From Purshia tridentata (lineage: Eukaryota > Streptophyta > Magnoliopsida > Rosales > Rosaceae), in the NCBI GenBank assembly GCA_003254885.1, contig QANT01005282.1:16195-80194 (forward strand): 64,000 bases of DNA. The letters run 5' to 3'. This document shows positions 42,813 through 55,070 of this stretch, one piece after another. The first letter of the stretch is position 1. Each line of letters begins with the position of its first letter. A model generated the notes under the pieces. It was not told where the DNA came from. It did no database searches and saw only the letters and a list, made by a program, of their open reading frames with translations. The position numbers were made by a program, and so were the translations under genes.

Positions 42813-44701
42813 ATAAGGTAGGGTTCTTGGGGCACATGATTTCCGCTGAGAGTATCATGGTAGATCCTCAAAAGGTGGAAGCGGTGAAGAAATGGGAACG
42901 GCCGACTTGTGTAGCAGAGGTGAGGAGTTTCATTGGACTAGCTGGTTATTACTGTCGTTTTGTTGAAAATTTTTCGAAGATTTCAGTGGCGCTTACCCGA
43001 TTGACTAGGAAGGGAGTTAAGTATGAATGGAGTGACGAATGTAAGTTTAGTTTTCAAGAGTTGAAGAACAGATTGAAGTCAGCTCCAGTTTTAACACTCC
43101 CGGATGGTGATAGTGGATTTGTGATCTACAGTGATGCCTCGAGAAAGGGTCTGGGTTGTCTATTAATGCAAAATGGCAGGGTGGTAGCCTATGCTTCGAG
43201 ACAACTTAAGAAGCATGAGTTGAATTATCCCACCCATGATTTAGAGTTAGCAGCAGTAGTCTTTGCCCTGAAGATCTGGAGGCATTATTTGTATGGTGTG
43301 TCGTGTCAGATTTTCAATGATCACAAGAGCCTCAAATATTTGCTCACTCAAGAAGAACTTAATTTAAGGCAGAGAAGATGGTTAGAATTGATAAAAGATT
43401 ATGATTGCACCATTGAGTACCACCCTGGAAAGGCCAATGTAGTGGTAGATGCTTTGAGTAGGAAGGCTTCAAGTAGTTTGGCACATGTGAAAATGGTACA
43501 CCTAGCCTTATTGGTAGAGTTAAGAACAACGGGAGCTAGTTTGTCGATTGATGAATATGGAGCCTTATAAGCTAATTTTCAGGTTAGACCAGTGTTGATT
43601 GATAAGGTGTGCCAGGCACAGTCTAAGGATCCCATGCTACTAAGGCTTAAGAATGAAGTGGAAAAGGGATCGAGAACTGACCTCTCAGTAAGAGAGGATG
43701 GAGCTTTGGTGATGGGCGCTAGATTATGTGTCCCATCAGATGGAGCACTGCGAAGAGAAATTTTGGAGGAAGTTCATAGTTCCGCTTATGCTATGCATCC
43801 AGGAAGCACCAAAATGTACTGTACGCTAAAGGAGCACTACTGGTGGCCAGGTATGAAAAGGGAAATAGCAGAATTTGTCGCGAGGTGCTTGATTTGTCAG
43901 CAAGTGAAGGCGGAACATCAAAAACCATCAGGTCTGATGCAACCACTTCCTATTCCTAAATGGAAATGGGAACACATTTCCATGGATTTCCTTTTTAAAC
44001 TTCCTTGCACACAGAGTGGCCATGACGGTATTTGGGTGATTGTGGATAGACTCATGAAATCAGCTCACTTCTTACCAATTCGTGAGACATATACCCTGGA
44101 TAAGTTAGCAAAGCTTTTTGTGGATGAAGTGGTGAGTCTACATGGTGCCCCAATATCCATTGTATCAGATAAGGGTTCGAGGTTTACCTCTCGATTTTGG
44201 GAGAGTTTACAGCAAGCTTTGGGTACAAAGTTATATTTTAGTACTGCTTTTCATCCACAAACAGATGGACAATCAAAAAGAACAATAAAAACGTTGGAAG
44301 ACATATTTAGATCGTGTGTGTTACAATTTAAAGGCAATTGGGATGCTCATTTACCACTAATGGAATTTGCCTACAATAATAGTTACCATGCGAATATTGG
44401 CATGGCACCCTATGAGGCGTTATATGGTCGACAATGTCGAACCCCTATTTGCTGGAACGAGGTGGGTGAAAGGAAACTAGTGGGACCTGAATTTGTTCAA
44501 ATGACAACGGACAGGGTACAGGTCATCAGGAACAGATTAAAGGCAGCTCAAGATCGACAGAAGAGCTATGCCGATAATCACAGGAAAGACCTCGAATTTG
44601 GAGTAGGGGATAAAGTGTTTTTTGAAATTATCGCCTTGGAAGGGCATAGTACGTTTTGGGAAACGTGGAAAGTTAAGTCCACGCTTTATTGGACCTTATG
44701 A
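42809..44701 (+). pseudogene. Gypsy 2 RT end, RNase H and integrase, interrupted
   Basis: Open from 42809 with VGFLGHMIS, then RNase H ([36 protein letters not shown]). An in-frame TAA lies at 43568-43570. Integrase follows: a HHCC zinc domain (HPGSTKMY...CLICQQVK), then the core with SMDFLFKLP and IVSDKGSRF. At the third catalytic position of the DD35E triad the codon at 44276-44278 gives Lys (TDGQSKRTI) instead of Glu. This alone should abolish strand transfer. A frameshift near 44620 ends the frame. Confidence 0.88.
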
Positions 44702-45165
44702 AATTATAGTACGAGTTGGTCTAGTCGCTTATAGACTTGCATTGCCTATGGAACTCTCAAGAATTCATGATGTCTTCCATGTATCAATGCTACGGAAGTA
44801 CAAACCGGATGCCTCCCACATATTGGAGGCCTAACCAATTGAGTTGAAGGATGATTTATCATATGAAGAATAACCACTAGAAATTTTGGATCGTAGAGAA
44901 CAGGTGAGTCTTCCATGTATCAATGCTACGGAAGTACAAACCAGATGCCTCCCACATATTGGAGGCCTAACCAATTGAGTTGAAGGATGATTTATCATAT
45001 GAAGAACAACCACTAGAAATTTTGGATCGTAGAGAACAGGTGCTTCGTACTAAGACCATTCCTCTAGTTAAAGTGCTATGGAAGAACCAAACAATGGAAG
45101 AGGCGACATGGGAACCAGAAGAACCAATGAGAATTCGGTACCCCCATCTTTTTAATAACCAGTAA
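44622..45165 (+). pseudogene. Gypsy 2 integrase C-terminus with chromodomain-like tail, duplicated segment
   Basis: The frame continues as [35 protein letters not shown] and ends with VLRTKTIPLVKVLWKNQ and EEATWEPEEPMRIRYPHLF. This chromodomain-like tail marks the Del/Tekay chromovirus group. A 136-bp tandem duplication (44772-44907 and 44908-45043) breaks the frame because 136 is not a multiple of three. Confidence 0.85.
44772..45043 (+). repeat. 136-bp tandem duplication in Gypsy 2
   Basis: Units begin GTCTTCCATGTATCAATGC at 44772 and 44908 and differ at only a few bases (ACCGGATG versus ACCAGATG; GAATAACC versus GAACAACC). It arose after or shortly before insertion. Confidence 0.92.
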
Positions 45166-45198
45166 ATTTCAGGGATGAAATTTTTAACGAGGGGAGAT

Positions 45199-47123
45199 TG
45201 TAACGACCCGTACTCCGTATGGTAAATTTTTTAATTTTAATTTGGTCTTCGGGGCCTAAAGTTGACTTTGGGTTCGAGTAAGATTTTATTTTTGATTTTG
45301 GGTTTGTTAGGAAGGCCTCGGGCTTACGATGACATGCGGCATGTCTCGTTTGGAGGGACAGTTTGAAAATTTTGAACGTGGCAAGAGACCCAGAAGTTGA
45401 CTTTTTAAATTATTGGGCCCCTGGAGTAGACTTTGACGTGGTTGCATAGAGCTCGACTCCACAAGTTCGCAGACACAAAGTACGCGTCAAACGGAGTTAC
45501 GGTTTGTAAGTTATGGACGAGTGAAGTAAGTGGCAAACTCGTAATTTGGGTGACTTGGCATTTAAAGATTCCAAAAAATTCTGGAATCTTCTCTCTCCTT
45601 CTATTTCTCTCCTTCCCCTCCCTTCAGCCTGCATAGTCTTCCCCTTCACTCTCCCTGCGCGCGACACACACCCCCTTTCCAGCTTGCTTCCAGCCAGACC
45701 CAGCCGCCGACGACCCCTCTCCCGCTAACGCCAGCCAGCCTGCCAGCAACCCCCCACGATGTTAACCCAGCTCCTACCGCACGCTGCTGCTCAAAAGAAA
45801 CCCCACAAGTCGCCGGTCCTTCCCAAGTTTCCGGTCAGTTTTCCGGCGAAATTTCTGTTCATTTTAGGGACTACACCCGAGACTAAGGGCGACCTAGCCG
45901 AGCAACGGGACTAGATTCCTTGACAGTGAGTGGACCTTGTCTTATTCAAAGTTTATCAAATTTTAAGTCAAATTTTATTTTCTTATGAATTGCTTGGTTG
46001 TGAATTTCAATTATCGAAATTGATTTTGGGATCTTAAGTGTTACTAAATGAGTTATACGGATTGATATTTCTTATCAACTTATTATGATTGAGGCTTCTG
46101 TAAAATAATTTAAATGATGGTTTCCTTGAACAATTATTGATTTCCTCGTTAATTCTAAGAAAGTTTTGAATTGAGTTATACAGTTTCGGTTGGAGTGATT
46201 GAAGAAAGGTTGGTTTTGAATCTTATTAAGCACCCATTTAGTACCCGTTCTGTATACTGAAATTGTATAGGTCTTTGGGACCCATCACAGCACACACTTA
46301 GGCTTTGGGCCATGCGCCGGGATGCTTTGCCCTTTGGGGGTGGCCCTGCATGTGTATGATAGACCACGACTCTGCACATGTACGGCAAGTTATCGTCCTG
46401 CATGTGTACAGCAGGCTATGGGCCTTGCGCATGTATGGCAGGCTATACAGGTAACTTGGGAGCGAATAAATTACTTGATTTAAATTTTAGAAATTTTTTT
46501 AAGCGGGGAAACTTTGTTTTTGCATGATTAAATTTCTGTTCTTTTAAGACGAATAATTGCAAAGTATATTTACTAGCTTTTGTAAATGATTGATAAAGGA
46601 AATTATTAAATCCGTTTTAAAAACTGGGGGTTTTCACGGAAAGTTCGTGAGGTCTTTGTGTGATCTTTTTGGTTGGTTTCCAAAAGTTTATTTTATTTTT
46701 GTCTACTCACTAGGTTGTCTCACTTTTACCTTTGTGTTGTTTTTTTTAAATTTCCCCCAGGTAACTGCGGTGGTGCGGTCGAGCAAAGACACGTCAAGGA
46801 TATCTTAGATTTTGTAACCTTGTAAATTATCTCTCTTTTGTTCTTAATTAGCTGTGTTCTCTAAGGTAGTTGGACTGTAATGGCACAGATAACACTCTTA
46901 GTAGTAAAATGTTACCTTGGCTTCATTTTACTATGGTTTCAGGTCAGAGACCCTTGTTTGTGGTAGAGGAGCTGGCTTAGAAGTGTTTCACAGGTTTTCT
47001 AAAGTAAGGGTTAGTCCAATTTCATGGGAGGTTCTGCCAAATTTTCGGTAGGATTTTCCTTGATATTGGCTTCCCGCAGGGTCACTCTGAATTCCAGGGT
47101 GGAATTCGGGGACGGTCCTGTCA
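45199..47123 (+). repeat. 3' LTR of Gypsy 2
   Basis: 1925 bp, from TGTAACGACCCGTACTCC to GGACGGTCCTGTCA. It is very similar to 38392-40277; differences are mainly small indels, including a different length of the internal minisatellite (46340-46445). Confidence 0.92.
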
Positions 47124-49138
47124 CAAAGACCTATCTGAACGGATAACCTGAAAAGATACTGAATGGGGTGGGTCGAAACCATAAACTTCAGAAATTCTTT
47201 TCCCAAGATATAAAATACTTAACATTTCTCAAAAACCACGACTAATAAATCCTTGGCACAGAAACCCATTGAAATCCAATATATTCTCAAACTCAAGCAT
47301 GAAAACATTTTTGAATTTCTTTATGTCTAGCCAAAACATAAAACCCAAAGTAACTAATTCACTATCCAAATCTAAATCAACACTTATTTAAGAATTCAGG
47401 AAGCCATGCACACGAACCAAATGATATTTCTAAAGTAGAAAAATCACATCTCAAATAACTCAAAATATAACTATGAATTAAATCATTAAATTCATAAAAA
47501 TAGTTTAGGAAACGAAGTCCACTCACAGAGATGGCCTAGTTTTGGTCTCCGGCTGGATCACCTCGGGTCTCGGGAGTATCGCCTAAAATAAGAATGGTTT
47601 TCGTTAGAATAATATTCCAAATAATAACTGAAAAATTAGAGTGTGTGAGTTCTAGGCTTTTCGCTCAACAATTCTAAATTCAAACTATAACCCAACTTAA
47701 TTTCCTTCTCGACTCAATGATAATTCCAATGTACATAACTGAGCCCTAACTCCTCAAACTTCTTACGGTTAAAATCTCTACTTTCTCTCAAAGCCAATAT
47801 ACCCAATTCTATTTAAAATCACTTCCATCTCGAAATCTAACAACACCAACTTTAATACTCGCCAATTATACTCTATTAAATCCTATTCAGCACCAAACAC
47901 AATCGAGGTTCGTCCAAGAATTGTTTTCGGCGCCAAAAAGTTCCTAAATAACAATTAATTTAAGGCTTTGTTGCCGAAACACTTCCAATCAATCCAAGAT
48001 TAAAACCCACTTAATTAGAGTCTAAATTCACAATAAAAACCGAGAGTTTATCGGCTAGGAGGTTCGTATCACACTATCACCATTCAAAGTAGCGTTTCTA
48101 TTCTCAAAAATCATAGTTCCTCCACATCTCTTCTAATTTACCACTCTAACATCAATTTGAGCTCCTAATAGGACAGAAATTACCTACAACGCAACAAAAT
48201 AGCCTCCAATCTCCAAATTAAATGTGAATCCCGAATTGAGCATAACCCCAAAATCTCCAACTCTCCAATTTCTCAAAATTCCAAGAAATTTCTCATTCTA
48301 AACCACAATTGGAGCTTCCTAAGGTTGGAGATTAGCTAAAACTACCTCAAAATAACACTCAAAACGGCAGATTTCGAAGAGACTCCAATTGGGTTCCAAA
48401 TCCCTAATATTCAAGTTCTAAATACCACAAATTTATCACCAAAAAGATATGGGAAATGAAGATTGAGAGGAAAAGAAGAAAACCCATTTAAAATTGGGTT
48501 GAATAATGCTGGAAAACTGGCCGGAACTTCACGAAGAAGGAGCAGCTGAACTGGTCTTCTCCGGCCTGGTTCGCGACTTCAGGGGACGCTGCCGACATGG
48601 GGGAGGCAGGGGAAGGACGGTCGGTGGTTGGTGAGTCGCCTGTGGGGTCTGGACGGGCCAGAAATTGGCTAGGTGGGTAGCGCGCTGGGGAGAGGAGGAG
48701 AAGAAGAAAGTGGCGCTTGGGTCTAGAAGCTGGCTACGTGTGAGAGGGATAAAAAGGAGAGAGAAATTTTTGGAAATTAAAAGCCACTTCACCAAATTTA
48801 GAAGTTTGTCTCTCACTTTAAACCTTCGTATTTCTCAAACTGTAGCTCCAAATGACACATGCTACGTGTCTACGAACTCGTGGAGTCGAGCTCTATGCAA
48901 CCATATCAAAGTCAAATCTAAAATCCAAGCAATTTAAAAAGTCAACCTTTGGGTCTCTTATCACGTTCCTAACTTTCTAACCATAGCTCTAACTGACCCA
49001 TGCCGTTTGTTGTCGAACCCATGAGCTCGAGGCCTTCCTAACGGACCTAAGGTCAAAACTAAAATCTTACTCGAATCAAAAGTCAACTTTGAGCCCCATT
49101 TAAAAATTACCTAGGAGAGTGAGGGTCATTACAAGCAT

Positions 49139-51490
49139 CGTCACGGTCAAGCGAATCCTCAGGCTCATCTAGACTCAATTGGACTTGAGTAGTTTGCTCC
49201 TTCATCTTCTGTTGTAGCTTATCTTCAATTTCTTTTGAGTCTGGTAACACATCTTTTTCTGAGGACCACCAGGACGATGCTTCATCAAACACCACATCTT
49301 GGGACGTGTAGCACCTTCCATTTGTAGGATCACAACATTTCCACCCTTTTCTTTGGCTGTCATATCCTACAAAGATACATCTAACCACCTTTTTGTTGAA
49401 CTTGCTACGTAGATGACTTGGATCAAACACGTAGCACACACAACCAAATACTCGAAAGTAACTAACCGTAGGTTTCATATCCCACAGTTTTTCAAATGGT
49501 GAAACAAATTCTAACCTTGGTTGAGGAAGTTTGTTGGTCACATGAGCCGTAGTTCTCATCGCTTCAGCCCAAAACATTCCTAGTACATCCTTTGCATGTA
49601 GCATACTCCAATAGATCTCTGCAAGGTGTCGATTCTTTCTTTCTGCCACCCCATTCTACTATGGGGTGTTTGCACATGTGAACTGATGACGTATTCTACA
49701 TTCTTGTAGATATTAAGAGAACTCATGTGAGTTATATTCTCCTCCATTATCAGTGCGTAGGTAGCGGATTTTCTTTTGCACTTCTCCTTCAGTTGGCTCT
49801 CTGAACTCTTTAAACTTTGAAAATGTATCGGATTTTTCTTTTATAAAGAAAACCTATATATACGTGGAGAAGTCATCGATAAAAGTCACCATGTATCGCA
49901 TCCCACTAATCGATGGTTGCTTGACGGGTCCGAATACATTAGAGTGAATTAACTCTAACAGTTCTTTTGCTTTGAACTTTGACTCATTGTATGGTAGTTG
50001 ATGCACTTTTCCATATTGGCATCCAACACAGGCTATATTTGTTCTCACGTCAAGCTAAGGAAGACCCTTAAGCAATGCCTTCTTCATCATCACACTTAGC
50101 TTCTGATAGCTAACGTGACCTAATCTCAGATGCCATAGATCTACTATCTCGTTCTTCCTTGTCTTGTCCACATATGCAGACTCTGCAGACATTACATAGA
50201 CTGACTCCAATCTTTGTCCTTCCATCATCGGCTTTTCTGCGATCTTAAGGTCTTGATAGACCTTCACATCTCGTGGACCGAATAGAACCTAGTTGCCTGA
50301 TGATGTTAACTGTGCTATAGAAAGCAAACTTTTTTTTATACTTGGAACGTGGTAGACATCTTGGAGTGGCACCTGGTTAGAAATGTATCGAGGTACAATG
50401 ATTGTTTTAACAATGTAAGCTATCGGTAATCACGAGTTATTAGCTGTCACCACCACGCGACCTCCCTTGTACTCAATCATATTTTTTAATTTTTCTTGAT
50501 CACCAATCATATGATTTGAACATCCTGAGTTGACGATCCAATCATTCTTGTAGTCGATCTGTTCAAGCATCATACTGCGAAGGCTAGCTTTTCTTCTTCT
50601 GTAGCGAGGAATGCTTCAGTGTCCCAATCGTCTTCACTTTTCTCCTTTAGGCTTGAAGTAGTAGCATTACTCTTTGTGGGCTTTTTGAACCAACAATCTT
50701 TCGCCATGTGACCGTTCTTTCCATAGTTGTAACATTTGCCCTCGAACTTTGTATTATTCTTGGATTAACCACAATTGCCATGATATTTTGGAGCTCCCCC
50801 TGGCTAAGAACTTCCTTCTCCTTGATGACTTTTTGCCTTGTCACCGTTTCTTTTAGATCCACCATCGACATGCTGCTTGAAGCTACCTTTGCTTCTGTTG
50901 GTGTAGAGCGCTTCCTCCTCACCTTTTGATGAGACCACTCCCTTTTGCTTAGCCAGAGCTTCTTGGTTGGCAAGCAAATTTTCAAACTCAACAAGTGATG
51001 GTTGAGTCAGCCATCCTTGTACAGCGGCAACGAAGCCTCAGTATTCGGGTCTCAGACCATGGATAATTATTCTTTTTATCTTAGATTCGACAATAGTAAC
51101 AGTAGGATCTAATTCAGAAATTTCACGACAGATCGAAATACTAAGCAATCGTCATGTCGCGTTGTGCAGCTGTAGCCTTGTATCATTCCTTCTTGAAAAG
51201 AGTGTGGCGAAGGAGTCCCATGCTTCTTTTGGTGTTGTGGCATTTCTTATGTGCTCTAGCAATTCTTCTTCAACTGTGGTCTTTAGGGCAAACAGAGCTT
51301 TAACTGCTTTGATTTTTCATTTACGCAAGATGCTAGTGGTGTCTTCTTCCGATGGCATGACGTGATTGCCACTGAAGACTTCCCAAACATCTTGGCCTTA
51401 TAGGTAAGACTCCATACACGTTGCACACATGTTGTAATTTTGGTTATTGAGCTTCTCGATTCCTCCAACTACTTGAAGGTCACCCATCAT
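49139..51490 (-). pseudogene. Copia 2 gag, protease and integrase part
   Basis: Minus-strand order from 51490: gag start MGDLQVVGGIEKLN, a gag core, and a zinc knuckle reading [15 protein letters not shown] (first Cys pair altered by Tyr, near 50720). Then a degraded protease, the GAG-pre-integrase block [15 protein letters not shown] (about 50130), integrase with VTFIDDFS (about 49870), and MAERKNRHLAEIYWSML with FRVFGCVCYVFDP (49649-49400). Multiple stops and frame changes occur throughout. It continues at 37496 beyond the nested insertions. Confidence 0.85.
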
Positions 51491-51588
51491 GCCAGCAGAG
51501 TTTTGGTACACTGAACAAGATTAACCTTGTGAAGTACTGAACTCCTCAAAATTATTAGAAGCTTCACCCAAGTCGACCTGTGGTCGAG

Positions 51589-51602
51589 CCCCTTTGATAC
51601 CA
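51589..51602 (-). other. Primer binding site of Copia 2
   Basis: On the minus strand TGGTATCAAAGGGG lies two bases after the 5' LTR end, matching the tRNA-iMet type site with a few changes. Confidence 0.8.
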
Positions 51603-51604
51603 AT

Positions 51605-52039
51605 TGTAGAGAAATATTAGAGTACACAACTATAATATTTAAATTGGTAGAGAGAGAGACAACACAAGTAAACAAATTACTTGTATTAAAGACACAAAAT
51701 ATTACAACGCAACCACTCACAAAGAAAAGCTTCACAATTTGGAAGCTAACACTCACAAAACACTCACAAGCTACACTAGGAATTTTTGAAGGACACCTAC
51801 TATTACACTTTGCTACATACCTTACCATAGTACCAATCACATATTTATAGGCAAGCTGCTGCCACCGACTTAAGCTTTTCATTACAGCCATTCAATTTTC
51901 TAACTTCTAGTTTAGTCTAGAAGAACTACTAGCTTAGATATTTCTAGATAGCCACCGACTTTCATATACATCAATAGCTTTACTTCTCTAAGTTATTCTA
52001 GAAAATTCTCAAATGGGCTGGGGTGGATATAGTTAACAA
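51605..52039 (-). repeat. 5' LTR of Copia 2
   Basis: 435 bp; plus-strand ends TGTAGAGAAATATTAG and TATAGTTAACA, followed by the ATAAA target duplication. Confidence 0.93.
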
Positions 52040-52044
52040 TAAAT

Positions 52045-54950
52045 AGTGTTATGTCAAAATCAATTTTATGGTGTGAGATTTTACTCTTCAAAAACCATAC
52101 TTAAACAACTCAAATTCTTTAAAAAATTATTATGGATATGTGTCATCATGTGAGTTAACTTTTTGTGAAAAATTTATTCAAATAATTTTCGTAGAATTTT
52201 TAAAAATGACAGAGCAAGCATTGCCTTTTTGAACCTTTAAACTTGCTGATTTGGAATAAAACTAGGAAATTTCAGGTCTAAAGCTTTTTGGCTTGTGTGT
52301 TTGAGCTAACCAAGTCACATTTTACCCCTAAAGGTGTCCTACAGGCATAAGGGAGCACATTTCCAAGAAAAACATAGTTTTGGTTGTCAAACCCTTTGTT
52401 TTTGAACTAAAACCTTAGGTTTGTACCATGGCAGACCTCTTTTTTATTCTTATGACTTTTGTTTTGATTTTTAACCTTGGTTTGTGTTCCAATACGTAAC
52501 TTGAAACTTGTGTGAAGTTAATATGTGGTTATTTATGAATTCAAGAACTCGATCGCCACTTAAATTAGTTAATATGCCATCAAACCCTAACAAAACCCTA
52601 CGTTTGGATTTCAAAGACTGATTTTGATTTTAAAACTGTCATGTACTAGGATTTCAACTTGCTTGGGAGTGCAGCATGGATAGGGAATTCATTTCAGGTA
52701 GGGGGAGCTAGTCCACTTAAACTCAATGAGTTTGTCTATATCTATACTTATAGCTGTATGTGCCCTTAATTGATTGTGTGTGCTATTATTTGGCTTGGGA
52801 TATGATGCAATAATTTAAAAGCTTCACTTATTGCCATATTTAATTATGGAATTCAAGTAACTGAGCCTGAAACTAAAACTATACCAAAATACTTGTAAAA
52901 TCTGCTAGCTATAGGATCATTTGGTTTGATTGCTATCAAAAAAAGAAAAAACAATATGAGAGAACATGTTGATTACTTCAACTTACTTTCGGAAGAAATG
53001 AGAAGCACTCTTTTTCTGCTTATAATTGAAGTAAAAGTACACCCAAATGAACTCATAGGACTTGCATAACCTGTGTTTCTAAACTAATATTCTTTAGTTA
53101 CACATAACTTTGCATAACCTAAGGAGTAAGAATTGCTTTAATTTATGACTAAGGACTAAACTGAAAAGGAAATTAATTAGCTACTCCTTTTTGCTTCAAT
53201 TTGAGTTCAAATTAATACAAGTCTGCTAGTTCTATTTATATTGCTTATAAGGTGATTCTGTAGTTTAATTATGGAGCATGTTTTAATGACTTGTGTACCA
53301 AACTAAATATGCATGTAAGAAATTGTTGTGACATAATTTCATAACTAGTTCATTATTGGGGGCAAGTATTCCTTCTTGGGGATCTGCCTATGCATTACAT
53401 CAGCATTCATTATGATTTGAATCAAGAATGTAAACTCTAATGTGTTTTGAGTGTTTAGACTTCCTAATTAGAGATGGTAGGATAAAGGTTTCCCTTTAAT
53501 CTTGGATTCGATTCCTTAAAAGTATGCATACAAGTACTTTAAAAGGTTATGTGGTTTATGAATATGTTAGAGGGAAGATATAGACTTATCTGCTCCCATT
53601 AGAGGACATCTCACGATCTGAGGCCTACCTTTGAGTAAGTCATGGTATAGGGGTAATTTCATTACACATTAGGGACAAGTCCACTGTTTTAAAATTCTTG
53701 ATAGGTGAGCTATGTCATAGAGTATTATTTAAGATTAACATGCATATGCATTTCATAAACTTATTCAAGATTAAAATTGAGAACTGTTGATCAGTATAAT
53801 GTTGCCATAATTGATTTGTAAACCTGGAACTGATATCTTTTTTTGGCATATAATTGTTCTATTATCTATAACTCCTTTAAAGTGACAAAAATTAGAAATG
53901 CTAACTTGCTAGTTTATTAGCAATAAACTAAATCTAATGAAACTGCCTTGTTTATAGTTAGTGCGTTTGACTGTGTTTAAGCCACTTTGGCAAAAGTAAA
54001 TTATTTTTCTGAAACTTATGTTGCTATTAAAAGTTATTGTTAAATGTATGAAGTGGTTTTGGACTGGCATAGGATCAACTGTTTTGGTGATGCTCACCCC
54101 TACAGTGTGTTAGTGCAGGAACCTCTAGGAAATAAAATGGTTAGCATAATAGAGCTCTTGGACTCAGAAAAAAAATGGTAATTGAATAGGACCCCCAATG
54201 CTGACATTCCCACACCCCCCAACTTCAGAATACTCAAGTGAGGATGAGGAAAATCCTTCTATGGAAGACTATGTAACAATTCCCTTTATTTCCGATTGAT
54301 TTCTATCAAAGCAATTTGCTACGAAGGTAACTGAGGAATTAGCATGTCTCATTATTTGACATTTCTGGTTTTCTTTTATATATCTTGTTTTTGGCATTTT
54401 AAAGGATTTAGATACGTTTCAATTTATAAAAGTCTGATTTGCTTGTTGTGTTTTAAAGCATGGGCCTCATATTAACCTTGTATTTTCTTGTTTATTTCCA
54501 ACTACTAAACCCTAGGAATCTCATCACATTGATAAAGTTTATATTATTACTGCTTTACTCTAATTTATACTTTCAAAATAAAAAAGTTCATCACTCTTTC
54601 ATGGATTGAACTGTTACATTGATCAGCCTTACAAACTGCTTTGGAGAATGCTCACTAGAGCTTATTCAGTGTATTTCAGAGTTACTGGCCAGTGTGGTGC
54701 TGCCACATGCTCACAGTTAAAGGCCCCACTTTCAGGTGTGACACTGACTTCCCTTCTTTCTTCCTGGTTCTCTCTCTCTTTCCTTCTCTTTATTTCTCTC
54801 TTTCTTCTCTGCCTTTCTCTCACCTTTGTTCTCTTCTTTGTCTATCTCTCTTTTCTAGGAGGGCCATTTTTATGGGTTAATGGGCTTGACCTGGGCCTAA
54901 GGCAGGCTTAGCTGATACGTAGAAGAGTCATTTTGAATAGAATTGGAAGC
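52045..54950. other. AT-rich spacer right of Copia 2
   Basis: No gene that I can support. A short open stretch near 54205-54300 reads an acidic, Ser-rich peptide (TSEYSSEDEENPSMEDY) but lacks context. A C/T-rich tract at 54750-54860 explains an apparent hydrophobic frame. Confidence 0.45.
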
Positions 54951-55070
54951 ATGCAAAGGCGGATCTAAGATTCATTTCTTATGGGGCCAAGATTAAAAGG
55001 TCTTAAATATTTTATTTTGAGTAATAAAGATCTTAAATATTAATCCACAAAAACTTCATTCATAAGTAAA

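Larger units (their letters stand above)
38392..47123 (+). mobile_element. Full-length Gypsy element 2 (chromovirus, Del/Tekay type), plus strand
   Basis: LTRs at 38392-40277 and 45199-47123 and an internal gag-pol of about 4.9 kb in Gypsy order: gag, zinc knuckle, protease, RT, RNase H, integrase, chromodomain-like tail. The primer site TTGGTATTAGAGCATAGG follows the left LTR, and the purine-rich GAGGGGAGAT precedes the right one. Target duplication is TAAAG (38387-38391) and CAAAG (47124-47128), one mismatch, inside the solo LTR where related LTRs read CAAAG. The coding region has several stops, frameshifts and a lost integrase catalytic Glu, so it is not autonomous now. Confidence 0.93.
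37497..49133 (-). mobile_element. Gypsy solo LTR (minus strand) inside Copia 2, itself split by Gypsy 2
   Basis: Sequence 37497-38391 plus 47124-49133 forms one LTR of the same broad family as 20958-22898: plus-strand start TGACAGGACCG, end GGTCATTACA. It is flanked by a perfect 5-bp target duplication AGCAT (37492-37496 and 49134-49138). No internal coding region of its own remains, so it is a solo LTR left by recombination between the two LTRs of an element. It is interrupted by the full-length Gypsy at 38392-47123. Confidence 0.92.
35345..52039 (-). mobile_element. Copia LTR retrotransposon 2, degenerate, split by nested Gypsy insertions
   Basis: LTRs at 35345-35793 and 51605-52039 are flanked by the 5-bp target duplication ATAAA (35340-35344 and 52040-52044). 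The element reads on the minus strand: primer site TGGTATCAAAGG next to the right LTR, gag from about 51490, integrase to 49139, then after an 11.6-kb interruption the RT and RNase H at 37496-35801, with a purine tract (TTGAGGGGGAGTG) before the left LTR. Without the insertions it would be about 5.05 kb, a normal Copia size. Many stops and frameshifts make it inactive and older than Copia 1. Confidence 0.93.

Noticed and set aside
54606-54911. Hydrophobic Leu/Phe/Ser-rich small protein
   Set aside because: Explained by a C/T-rich microsatellite-like tract; no homologous domain.
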